From an uncultured Phascolarctobacterium sp. (GTDB lineage: Bacteria; Bacillota; Negativicutes; Acidaminococcales; Acidaminococcaceae): a stretch of DNA of 22,552 nucleotides. A program made the position numbers and the translations under genes. Position 1 is the stretch's first letter; every line of letters begins with the position of its first letter. The notes under the pieces are model-generated. The model made no database searches. It saw nothing but the letters and a program-made list of their open reading frames with translations, and was not told the origin of the DNA. The DNA is taken from positions 1-22,552 of the forward strand of contig NZ_CALDXR010000035.1 of assembly GCF_937920985.1 (NCBI RefSeq), read 5' to 3'. This document shows positions 1 through 7,299 of the stretch, one piece after another.

Positions 1-54
1 TACCGAGCGCGTAGTGGACTTTCACCACCTAGTTATCGCCCATGCTGGGCGCAC
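1..54 (-). mobile_element. Group IIC intron, 5' end (continues past the left edge)
   Basis: Read on the minus strand, position 54 begins GTGCGCCCAGCATGGGC, followed by a GTGGTGAAAGTCCAC stretch. This matches the 5' domain I start of bacterial group IIC introns, known for example from Oceanobacillus iheyensis (GUGUGCCCGGCAUGGGU, then a GGGUGAGAGUCCC helix). The 5' splice site would lie between 55 and 54. The upstream exon is an intrinsic terminator (61-102), which is the known target preference of class C introns. Only 54 nt are in the window, so any intron-encoded reverse transcriptase lies outside it. Confidence 0.85.
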
Positions 55-60
55 CCGCAA

Positions 61-102
61 AAAGGCATAACAAGCTGCATTATCACAGCTTATTATGCCT
101 TT
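61..102 (-). terminator. Intrinsic terminator after the RNA-repair operon
   Basis: A 17-bp stem (61-77 with 86-102, one G·U pair) with an 8-nt loop lies 38 bases beyond the stop of the kinase-phosphatase-ligase gene. On the minus strand it is followed by CTTTTTGCGG. The group IIC intron starts six bases beyond the T tract. The hairpin is nearly symmetric and could also stop plus-strand transcription. Confidence 0.85.
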
Positions 103-140
103 GCTTATTTTTCTTTATACGACAGCCTAAATGCTTTTGT

Positions 141-2351
141 TTACACGCAGGACTTGCGCTTCTCAAACAGCTTTCTCAAAGAAATTATATCCGTCGCAAA
201 GGCATACGTCCCATCACCCTTGCGCAGAGGATAAATCTCCTCCTGCAACCACTGATAAAATTCCCTGCTAAGCTCATCATTCAGCTGCCACTTGGCCTTT
301 ACAGCGCCATGACGCAGCGTAGCCTCCGCCACCCGGCGCAGTCTTTTCCACTTAGAATAGTACGCCAGCTTCAGCTTCGTCATAAAACGCATGCTGTCCT
401 CAATAACAAAGCCTTCAATATGCTGACCATGATACAGATAATCCTCCTGCATAATTGTCTTTAGCCAAACCTGCAGCTCATCCCAAGACGCCAACGTGCA
501 AGCCTGCTCTTTAACCTCAATCTGCAGCTGCTCGCCCAAAGCCACCAGTTCCACATACGGGCGATGCGCAAAGTTCAGCTCGTTTTCAATAATCTCCAGC
601 AGTACAACCTGCGGCTTCCTGTATTCGATAATATGCGGGTCCATCTCCGGCTCAATGCACTCAAAGATAACCGAGCAATTATTAGTTCTAACAAAATCCT
701 CCAAAAGCTGCATGCGCTCCTTAAGCTCTGCAGCCAAAGTGTTTTGAAAAATTTTCGCATATAAACCGTACATATCGCCCTTAGAGGTTACAAGCAGCTT
801 TTTCTGCGCGCTGTCATAACCCACAATGCCCAGAAAACCGTTGACCTTCACATAGGCCTGCACCGGAAACTGCAGATTATGCCGCAATGCGTTCAGCTTC
901 GTTTCCGGGCGCTCATCAAGATTAAAGAATTTGTCATAGCTACGCGCGACAATTTTTTCTGTCCGCTTGTTGATATACAAGCCTCTTGCCTTACAGGTAA
1001 CATCATCCCATGCCTTATTGTAAAAGGCGTCGCGGGTAAAGTTGAAGGAAGAAATCTCGCCAAAGCTCTTCTCTTTAATCAGCGGGTTACCGGCAAAGTT
1101 GGACAAAAGCTGCTGCACATTCTCAATATTGGCATTTGCTTTGCTGCCCTTCGCGCCCTTCTTTTTAGCAAGATACTCCAAAGCATTACCAATGGTAACT
1201 ACGGCAAAGCCATCCTTGCTAAGCTCCAACGCCCGCAGCTGGCCGCCCATTTCCACCGCTCCGTCCAGATTAAAGCAATGCTCATTGACCTCCACAGGCA
1301 CACCCTCATAATTGCGGTGCCCATGAACCTGGTACTCGTCCGCAGCAGCGTACTTGGCAAAGGACATGTCAACATCCAACGCATCCTCATACACGCCGGT
1401 ACCATAAATAAGCTCCGCTGTTGCCACCAAGGATAAATTCTCCGGCATACGCGCCAAGCCGCCATGGCTTACCAAAACCTTTTTGCCCTGATATGTATAG
1501 TAAAAGCACTGCGATAATTTCCTGTAGAAATTATATACAGCCTTCCTGCTCAGGCCTGCTTGCGCCAGCTCCGGTGCCGTCTGCATGCGGAACTCCTTCG
1601 AAGCAACGCCATCTGCCAAGCCATAATCCCGCAAATTGGCTTCATGGTTGCCCTCCAGCAACGTAACGTTATCTAATGCGGCAAGCTGCAACAGCAATTG
1701 CAGAACCTCGGCATTCTCGCTGCCTCTGTCAATGTAATCGCCAAGGAAAATATAGTAGTTCTGCGGATTTATTTCCTCAAGATATTCCTTCAGCGGCTTA
1801 TAACAGCCATGAATATCACCGATATGAATTACCTTTTTATAGGCAGATAAATCGCGTGGCTTATACCAGATTTGCGCCAGTTCTTGCGGTTTAATTACAG
1901 TAATACCGGACGGAACCTTATTATCCGCCAGCTGAGCATACATTCTTTCAATAACATTTTCTGGAACCTGTTTGTATTCCTCACGCTGCAGGTTCCTTTT
2001 CTTTGCTTCCTCAATGGTAATATCAGTAAAATCAACCACATAAATGCGATATTTATACTCATTGGCGAGCTTTTTATACGCAGTCATATCTCTGCCGCGG
2101 ATGTTGGTGGCATCCACAACCGTAAAGCAGCCTCGCTTCATGCGCTCCTCCAGCGTTTGCAGCAAAAATGGCCACATCTGCTTATCAAAATGCGGGCTGA
2201 TGCACCATCTGCCTGCATTATCCAGCATCGGAGAAGCATATAGCAGACGCAGCGCATCTGCGCTCAATGTATAAGGCTCCAGCCCCTGCTCTTTTATAAA
2301 CGTGCTCTTGCCGGAGCCCGGCACACCACGCATCAATAATAAAATTCTCAT
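141..2351 (-). CDS. Three-domain RNA repair enzyme: polynucleotide kinase, metallophosphatase, T4 Rnl1-like RNA ligase
   Basis: A single 736-aa chain carries end healing and sealing. Residues 1-165 are a P-loop polynucleotide kinase (GVPGSGKS at 9-16). Residues 172-390 are a calcineurin-like phosphatase with GDIHG (178-182), GDYIDRG (204-210), GNHE (234-237), SHGG (295-298) and HGH (343-345), as in bacterial Pnkp. Residues about 400-736 resemble T4 RNA ligase 1: ARGLYIN and KFFNLDE precede motif I KVNG, with the predicted AMP-accepting Lys502; FECIEP, EGFVIE and KLKL match later nucleotidyltransferase motifs. It would phosphorylate 5'-OH ends, remove 2',3'-phosphates and ligate, probably on cleaved tRNA. 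The ATG at 2351 is chosen because AGGTGA sits six bases upstream; a GTG at 2360 is also in frame. It is the last gene of the operon with the Thg1-like and KptA genes, 18 bp after the former. Domain assignment is firm; substrate is inferred. Confidence 0.9.
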   Translation of the reverse strand: MRILLLMRGVPGSGKSTFIKEQGLEPYTLSADALRLLYASPMLDNAGRWCISPHFDKQMWPFLLQTLEERMKRGCFTVVDATNIRGRDMTAYKKLANEYKYRIYVVDFTDITIEEAKKRNLQREEYKQVPENVIERMYAQLADNKVPSGITVIKPQELAQIWYKPRDLSAYKKVIHIGDIHGCYKPLKEYLEEINPQNYYIFLGDYIDRGSENAEVLQLLLQLAALDNVTLLEGNHEANLRDYGLADGVASKEFRMQTAPELAQAGLSRKAVYNFYRKLSQCFYYTYQGKKVLVSHGGLARMPENLSLVATAELIYGTGVYEDALDVDMSFAKYAAADEYQVHGHRNYEGVPVEVNEHCFNLDGAVEMGGQLRALELSKDGFAVVTIGNALEYLAKKKGAKGSKANANIENVQQLLSNFAGNPLIKEKSFGEISSFNFTRDAFYNKAWDDVTCKARGLYINKRTEKIVARSYDKFFNLDERPETKLNALRHNLQFPVQAYVKVNGFLGIVGYDSAQKKLLVTSKGDMYGLYAKIFQNTLAAELKERMQLLEDFVRTNNCSVIFECIEPEMDPHIIEYRKPQVVLLEIIENELNFAHRPYVELVALGEQLQIEVKEQACTLASWDELQVWLKTIMQEDYLYHGQHIEGFVIEDSMRFMTKLKLAYYSKWKRLRRVAEATLRHGAVKAKWQLNDELSREFYQWLQEEIYPLRKGDGTYAFATDIISLRKLFEKRKSCV

Positions 2352-2369
2352 ATCAATCACCTTACTTAA

Positions 2370-3134
2370 TTAATACTTTGCAGCTAAAAAACTGCCTATA
2401 AATGCCGAATATTTTTCAGCTATGGGCAATTCATAATCTGCTTCAAAGCTCTTTCTTTTTACAGATACTATTTTTCCCAAAATCGGATTGTAGCCTTGGC
2501 GAATATACTCCTTGCTGTATACACCAACGCCTCTTTTCTGCCATTGCGGTACATCGTTGTAGTTTATATTTCTTGCAAAGAGAAGCTCATTTTTGAAGGC
2601 AACACTTTTCGCCCGCAAATACTGCGTAGCCTCATTCTTCGACAGTCCCTCCTTACGCAACGTCCAATAGCACCAGGAGTTCAGCGCATTTCGATTGGCG
2701 TCCTCCTGCCGCCACAAAAAATAATCCTTTACGAGTTCAATGTTAGGCAAAGGCACAACTCTGCAGTCAAAGCAGACTGCCTTACCAAGCGCCAAGGAAA
2801 AATAGCCGCTGGCTTCACCTGCTAGTATAGTATTTATTTTGCGTACTTTATTAGCAAAAGCGCTATTTTCGGGACTGAACAGCAAGGATATTTCATCACT
2901 TTCCGTATAACCGTACAAAACCTTAAAACCGCAATTCATAATATGCTTAGTTGTATCAACCATCAAATTACGAAAACGCGTGTCAAAGGGTGCCTCAAAT
3001 TTGCATATTTCACGCGTTAATTTGGTAAAACTGCGTCCGTCAAGCCTTGCTACTATATACATTCCCGGAACTATATATTGATCAATGCTCTGTTCATACA
3101 CTCGCATCCGTTTATCAAAATCATCAAATTTCAT
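2370..3134 (-). CDS. Thg1-like protein (tRNA 5'-end 3'-5' polymerase)
   Basis: The 254-aa product belongs to the tRNA(His) guanylyltransferase family. Visible signatures are RLDGRSFTKLT near residue 29, holding the first metal-binding Asp, and YGYTESDEISLLF near residue 74, holding the second acidic pair of the polymerase-like palm. Bacterial Thg1-like proteins add nucleotides in the 3'-5' direction to repair truncated tRNA 5' ends, generally using a template strand. The start lies inside the kptA 3' end (11-bp overlap), so translation is probably coupled. The ligase gene follows 18 bp downstream. In this operon it would restore missing 5' nucleotides before or after sealing. Family call is firm; an exact tRNA substrate cannot be read from sequence. 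Confidence 0.92.
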   Translation of the reverse strand: MKFDDFDKRMRVYEQSIDQYIVPGMYIVARLDGRSFTKLTREICKFEAPFDTRFRNLMVDTTKHIMNCGFKVLYGYTESDEISLLFSPENSAFANKVRKINTILAGEASGYFSLALGKAVCFDCRVVPLPNIELVKDYFLWRQEDANRNALNSWCYWTLRKEGLSKNEATQYLRAKSVAFKNELLFARNINYNDVPQWQKRGVGVYSKEYIRQGYNPILGKIVSVKRKSFEADYELPIAEKYSAFIGSFLAAKY

Positions 3135-3687
3135 TATCTAAAGCTCCTTCCAATTCCCGTAAAAACTTCTTGGGCACGCTTTCCGTCAGCCACACGCCGT
3201 TGGCCGAAAGGTAAAACTTGTAGCCCGCTCTCGCCATCTCACCTGCCAACACCGTGTAGATAAACGGCTCTCCATGTCTTTTGCCGACATTATGCGCTGT
3301 TTCGACATTCGCCGATAAATGCACATACAGCCTTTGCTTGGCGATAAGTCCCTGTCTGTTGATGCTCGCAACATATTTAACGCCAGTCCCGTGATATAAA
3401 AGCTCCGGCGGCACAACCTCCCGAAGCTCCACATCAACCTTCACGGAATGCCCTTGATTTGCTCTGATTCTCTTCTTATCCTCGCTGAATGCGAAACGCT
3501 GCTTATCATCTTCAGCAACAATATGCTCCAGCATAAGCATATTAAATGCTTCTATCCGGTTAAAGGCAACCAGCAGCGCTTCCACCTGCGCCCAACCATG
3601 CACATCCAGCTCAATGCCGACTGCTTGCGGTTTATGCCGCAGCACCAGCGCCAAAAATCTTCCCCATTCGTTTAAGCTCTTGCTCAT
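3124..3687 (-). CDS. kptA: RNA 2'-phosphotransferase (Tpt1/KptA family)
   Basis: This 187-aa protein has the family hallmarks: LRHKP near residue 16, HGW, RANQGHS near residue 74, LYHGTG near residue 96, HLSA, and a C-terminal NGVWLT. KptA/Tpt1 transfers an internal RNA 2'-phosphate to NAD+, giving ADP-ribose 1'',2''-cyclic phosphate and nicotinamide. Such 2'-phosphates are left by healing-and-sealing ligases of the fungal/plant tRNA type, so pairing with a kinase-phosphatase-ligase makes biochemical sense; most bacterial kptA genes lack an obvious partner. GGGG lies ahead of the ATG. The gene starts only 15 bp after the 63-aa gene stop, immediately behind a terminator hairpin, and overlaps the Thg1-like gene by 11 bp. 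Confidence 0.95.
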   Translation of the reverse strand: MSKSLNEWGRFLALVLRHKPQAVGIELDVHGWAQVEALLVAFNRIEAFNMLMLEHIVAEDDKQRFAFSEDKKRIRANQGHSVKVDVELREVVPPELLYHGTGVKYVASINRQGLIAKQRLYVHLSANVETAHNVGKRHGEPFIYTVLAGEMARAGYKFYLSANGVWLTESVPKKFLRELEGALDNEI

Positions 3688-3701
3688 AGCATTTCCCCGC
3701 C

Positions 3702-3893
3702 TTATAAAAAAGCAGAACTCCCGAAACTATAGCCATAGTCCCCGGAGTTCTGCTTCTTCTTACGATTATAAATTTTTGCTGAAACCTTGACCTTAGTAAT
3801 CGGCTTCACATTTCCCCAGCTGCCTCGTTTGGAGGCGTTGACTATCTTTTGCTGTTTTTTCGACATTTTTTCATAGCTTACAAATTTTTCCAT
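3702..3893 (-). CDS. Small basic protein of unknown function (63 aa)
   Basis: The product is Lys-rich and probably soluble, with KMSKKQQ near residue 9, a SKRGSWG segment near 22 and IYNRKKKQ near 42. Similar short Lys/Arg-rich proteins with a Trp-Gly and a YxRKK tail are common conserved hypotheticals in Firmicutes; I cannot name a function. Nucleic-acid or ribosome binding would fit the charge but is a guess. GGAGG stands nine bases before the ATG, supporting expression. It is the first gene of the transcript entering kptA, and its last codons form a terminator hairpin, so it could act as a translated leader for the repair operon. Confidence 0.7.
   Translation of the reverse strand: MEKFVSYEKMSKKQQKIVNASKRGSWGNVKPITKVKVSAKIYNRKKKQNSGDYGYSFGSSAFL
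3710..3755 (-). terminator. Intrinsic terminator inside the 63-aa gene end, ahead of kptA
   Basis: A 12-bp stem (3710-3721 with 3744-3755) has an inner ACTAT/ATAGT helix and, on the minus strand, runs into TTTTTT. The hairpin and T tract encode the last 15 or so codons and part of the stop region of the 63-aa protein, and the kptA ribosome binding site follows directly. Ribosomes finishing the small gene would cover it, so it may set read-through into the repair operon. Confidence 0.8.
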
Positions 3894-3996
3894 ATGCTTA
3901 TTCCTCCATTATCTGTTCTGTTTTATAAAAATAGCTTGCTGTTATGCTAATCTTAACACAGCAGCAGGCTATAATCATGGAAAAAATGTTGCGCAC

Positions 3997-4941
3997 TTAA
4001 AATTCTGCGCTGCATTGCATTTGCTCTCTTAGCTTTTTCTTGATAAGCTCCTTAAAGTCCTCCGGCTCACGCACCTTAACCGTCGGCCCGAAGCTCAGCA
4101 CACGGAAAAGCATTTCGGTTTCATCGCTCTTGTCATATTGCACTGTCAGCAGGTAGTGCGACTCGTCCAACTTTTCCGTTTCCTTCGCCAGGTCGGAAAA
4201 ATGCATCAGCGCGCGTACCATCGTACTGCGTTCATCCTCAATTTCCAAAACCAGCGTCTGCTTGGCAAGCTCTCCCTGCTTCAAGCTTTTTACATGCTCT
4301 ACCGCCTCGCCCACTTCTACGGAAATTATTCTGCCTAAATTCAGTGTAACCAGCTTACGCTCAGCTATCGCTTGCAGGCGGAACTTATCGTCCTTGGCCG
4401 AATATTCCAAAGACACCGGCACCAAATCCGTCCAGACGATAATCGTCCCCTTATTGCTCCGGTACGAAGCATTCAGATAACGCTTTTCCCGCACGGCATG
4501 AAGAATTTCCCGGAAGTTTGCTCTGTATTTGGGATTGGTATAAGCATCGCCATCCACAAAGCGGTCGAAAAAGACAAACTGCTCAGGCCTGTACAAAGGC
4601 TCTACAGACTGCAAAGCAGCCTGCTGCCTCGTAATCTCCTCATCAGAAAAGAATAAGCTGATTTTTTCATCAAGCAACAAGGTTTTCAGCCATCTTTTCT
4701 GCAGAGCAGTCAGAGGCATCGTCGGCTTATTTTTCAGCGGCGTCCCAAGCTCCGGCGTCAGCAGTTTCCATGTACCGTCAGCAAGTGCAGGCAAAAGCTG
4801 CAGCACACTGTCGCCATAAGCCCCCTCGCATACAAGCTGCTGCATGCTTGCTGCAGACAGTTTTCCTTCAAGCGCCTGCGTCAGCACCTTCGCCACAACA
4901 TTATAATATGTTCCGTAAACCTCACTGAACACTGTGCTCAT
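3997..4941 (-). CDS. WYL-domain protein, second of a tandem pair
   Basis: The 314-aa product has an N-terminal helical part (about 1-135) and a WYL-type beta domain at about 145-230, where the RYLNASYRSNKG strand opens the domain and VPVSLEYSAKDDKFRLQAI corresponds to the ligand-pocket strands. A WCX-like C-terminal extension follows (about 225-310). WYL domains are ligand sensors, often for nucleotides or nucleic acid ends, in regulators of defence and stress genes. No clear winged helix is visible at the N terminus, so it may work with the upstream protein. Its ATG follows the TAA of the upstream gene directly (TAAATG), with AGGTG eight bases before the start. This points to a co-translated heteromeric regulator. 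Confidence 0.8.
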   Translation of the reverse strand: MSTVFSEVYGTYYNVVAKVLTQALEGKLSAASMQQLVCEGAYGDSVLQLLPALADGTWKLLTPELGTPLKNKPTMPLTALQKRWLKTLLLDEKISLFFSDEEITRQQAALQSVEPLYRPEQFVFFDRFVDGDAYTNPKYRANFREILHAVREKRYLNASYRSNKGTIIVWTDLVPVSLEYSAKDDKFRLQAIAERKLVTLNLGRIISVEVGEAVEHVKSLKQGELAKQTLVLEIEDERSTMVRALMHFSDLAKETEKLDESHYLLTVQYDKSDETEMLFRVLSFGPTVKVREPEDFKELIKKKLREQMQCSAEF

Positions 4942-6195
4942 TTACGCTTCACCTGCTTTCTCCACACCATACATAGCGTACACCTCAGCCAAATCCTGCC
5001 AGAACTTTTCTTCTACAGCCTTATTGCTGCAGTAAAAGCTTTCAATACGGCCGATAAAGGTACGCAGCCAGGGCAGCATTTCGCCTGCATCATGCACATC
5101 GGCAATAAAACGATAATGCTCAGCATCTGTTTTTTCCACTCGTCCGCAGCGCTTTTCCCGCTTCAGACATTGCAGAATATACGGCTCGTCACTGCTGATG
5201 CGCACTACAAGCTCCACATGCTCCAAGGCATCAGCAGCGGCAGGCCCTCTGTTCATAGATACGCCCCACAAATGCTGTTCCATCTGCTCAGCCATGGCGC
5301 AAAACTTATCGTAATCACGCACAGTCTTCGCTTCCAGAACACGCTCCAGATTATCCAGACGGCAGAAAATAATCCTATGCGCCTTAAAGAACCAGCACAT
5401 CACATAACGCCTGCCGCTTTGCGTGCTTACGTAAATCTTCAGCGGCAACACGCGGAAAGAAATGTTCTTGCCTTTGGAAGAACAGCTTTCAATACGCACG
5501 CACTGCCTGCGCTCTATCGCCGCCAGCAAATCAAGCAGCACATCACTCTCTAAGGCATGCAGCAGATAATGATGCTTATAGGAAAATACGCTGCTGCACA
5601 CAGCAAACTTATCCTCTATAAAACTGCCCACAACACCTATCTGATTCGTTTCGGCAAAAAAGCTCACGGCATCGTGCCAAGCATCTAAATCGACCTCATC
5701 CCTGCTACGCTCATAATATAACTCACGCCCGCACTTTTCATTTTCTATTAAACCAAGCTCTGCATATTCTGCCAATTTCTTGCGTACAGTGGAAATATCC
5801 AGCGCCACTGGTTCGTCAAAACAAGATAAATACGCTGCATCCAGCCTTTCCATAAGCTGACGCAGAGTAAATTTTTCACCAGGCTGCAAAATATCCAGCA
5901 GGAAAAAATGCAGCATTATATCATTAGCCGTAAAGCTCTTGGCTTTTAATGCTTTATAAAAAGGATTATGCCGGATTTTTCTGCTGTCTACGGAAATAAA
6001 GCAGTTCTTGCCGCCGGCATTCTGGCGGAAATACATATACTCACCCAGCCAGCTTTCAATGCGTCTGCGCTCGTTGTCATAGCTGCGAGCGCTTTTATCC
6101 GCAAAATCAGCTCTGCTCTTAAAGCCAAAGACATAAAAATCACGCATCAGCTGCCGTATATTATCAAAATTTTTTATTAACTCATTAAAAGCCAC
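4942..6195 (-). CDS. WYL-domain transcriptional regulator, first of a tandem pair
   Basis: The product is about 417 aa. The N-terminal half contains helix-turn-helix-like segments (KSRADFADKSARSYDNERRR near 26-45, and a second wing-like region near 100-155). The WYL domain spans about 225-310 (IERRQCVRIESCSSKGK, then LPLKIYVSTQSGRRYVMC), and a WCX-like dimerisation domain follows. The GTG at 6195 is preferred over the GTG at 6204 because GGAGG is nine bases upstream of it. A promoter and palindrome lie ahead of the gene, consistent with autoregulation. The neighbouring RNA-repair genes, on the same strand downstream, are the obvious candidate targets. Family is clear; ligand and target are inferred. 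Confidence 0.8.
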   Translation of the reverse strand: MAFNELIKNFDNIRQLMRDFYVFGFKSRADFADKSARSYDNERRRIESWLGEYMYFRQNAGGKNCFISVDSRKIRHNPFYKALKAKSFTANDIMLHFFLLDILQPGEKFTLRQLMERLDAAYLSCFDEPVALDISTVRKKLAEYAELGLIENEKCGRELYYERSRDEVDLDAWHDAVSFFAETNQIGVVGSFIEDKFAVCSSVFSYKHHYLLHALESDVLLDLLAAIERRQCVRIESCSSKGKNISFRVLPLKIYVSTQSGRRYVMCWFFKAHRIIFCRLDNLERVLEAKTVRDYDKFCAMAEQMEQHLWGVSMNRGPAAADALEHVELVVRISSDEPYILQCLKREKRCGRVEKTDAEHYRFIADVHDAGEMLPWLRTFIGRIESFYCSNKAVEEKFWQDLAEVYAMYGVEKAGEA

Positions 6196-6293
6196 GGCCA
6201 GCACCCTCCTTCCGCAGCAAATCCGATGAACAGTATTAAAAAATATGCTGATAACTCAGCGCTACTTTTTTACTTAAGCACTGATTTATCTTT

Positions 6294-6331
6294 AGTATAT
6301 CACACACCAATGACAATTTTTGTCTATGTCA
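6294..6331 (-). promoter_or_regulatory. Promoter with palindromic operator candidate for the WYL pair
   Basis: On the minus strand an extended -10 (TGATATACT, core 6294-6299) sits about 100 bases before the first WYL gene. The -35 is weak. Just upstream, at 6311-6331, TGACA and TGTCA flank a nested palindrome GACAATTTTTGTC (6312-6324), placed where a regulator would control RNA polymerase. The binding protein is not known; the adjacent WYL protein is the simplest guess. Confidence 0.45.
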
Positions 6332-6390
6332 GAGAATCTAATACACTCTAAAAAAAGTAAATAAGTTTTTTCTGCGTTACAAGCAACAAG

Positions 6391-6440
6391 AAAAGCGCAG
6401 CTATCAGCATACTTTATGCATGTATAACAGCTACGCTTTT
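6391..6440 (-). terminator. Terminator hairpin after the RlaP-like gene (repeat family C, copy 1)
   Basis: Arms AAAAGCG-CAGCT and AGCT-ACGCTTTT form a stem with one internal mismatch and T runs on both strands. It lies directly after the 6444 stop. A related hairpin with the same core (CAGCTATCAGCA, then ATGC and TGT) ends the large RNA at 22397-22444, so this is a dispersed terminator-type repeat. Confidence 0.75.
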
Positions 6441-6443
6441 AGA

Positions 6444-7196
6444 TTACTGCAGATACTTCAAAAACAACGCATTAAGCTCATCATACCCCTGCCTGCGTTC
6501 CTCCGGCAGGCTCCTGATTTTCTCTTTAAGACGCGGAAATTCTTCTTCAATAAAATTATTTATCTCGTCCACTCTCGGAATCAGCTTCAGCTCCGGCACC
6601 TCCATCTTGATGCGCAAAAGCTCCTGCACGGATTCATTAAGATACGCAGGCAAATCGGAGGCCATCAGTTCTGTAAAACGCATTGGTGGCGGAGTATTGG
6701 TTCTTAAAATCCATCTGCAGGCAAGCAAAGGCCGCAAAACATAAAAGTACTTTTTAGCTCGCACCATCTCTCCCCGCAGATACTCCCGATAGTTGCCTTC
6801 TGCCATATTCAGGTAATGATAAAGTCCGCTCTTCGCGGAAAAATAGTTTTCCATAAGGGGAAGAAATTCTTGGCTGAAAGCAGTTTCCCTATAAACAATA
6901 GGTGATTTAAACCACTCGAATACCGACGGATTGGAGCGATGCAAAAGTCTCAACGCCTTCTGCAAATCCCAGCCGTTGACATCCAGCAAATCGTTGATGG
7001 GGAATTCCAATACATCCCTCGTCTGTTCTAATTTTAAATAATAATCACGCGGACGCACATAAATAAAGCGTACATCAAAATCACTGTCCGGTGATTCAAA
7101 ACCCCACGCACGGCTGCCGGATTCAACCGCGTGAAGAATCGTAATATTTTCCTGTTGTTCTATCTGCTTTAGCTTTTCAATGATTACTTCCCGCAT
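6444..7196 (-). CDS. RlaP/YcgL-type nucleotidyltransferase (DNA polymerase beta superfamily)
   Basis: This 250-aa protein has the minimal nucleotidyltransferase core: ESGSRAWGFESPDSDFDVRFIY near residues 25-48, giving the GS motif and the DxD metal-binding pair, followed by a helical C-terminal part. It matches the COG3541 group (YcgL), which includes RlaP proteins described from comparative genomics as partners of RNA ligases in bacterial repair systems. It could add nucleotides to RNA ends or modify them; the reaction is unproven. The ATG at 7196 is chosen because GAGGTG stands eight bases upstream; in-frame GTGs at 7202 and 7205 lack spacing. It lies on the same strand upstream of the WYL pair and is separated from it by a terminator. 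Confidence 0.8.
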   Translation of the reverse strand: MREVIIEKLKQIEQQENITILHAVESGSRAWGFESPDSDFDVRFIYVRPRDYYLKLEQTRDVLEFPINDLLDVNGWDLQKALRLLHRSNPSVFEWFKSPIVYRETAFSQEFLPLMENYFSAKSGLYHYLNMAEGNYREYLRGEMVRAKKYFYVLRPLLACRWILRTNTPPPMRFTELMASDLPAYLNESVQELLRIKMEVPELKLIPRVDEINNFIEEEFPRLKEKIRSLPEERRQGYDELNALFLKYLQ

Positions 7197-7299
7197 TGCC
7201 ACCACACCTCGCCATCAATTATCTTTAACAGTATTTTACAATACGGACTCCAAAAAATCATTGAAAAAAATTTGCGCGTTTATTTTTTCTGTCATTTCT

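Noticed and set aside
879..1436. Open frame of 185 codons antisense to the ligase gene
   Set aside because: Shadow of a well-supported gene with conserved motifs on the other strand; no ribosome binding site.
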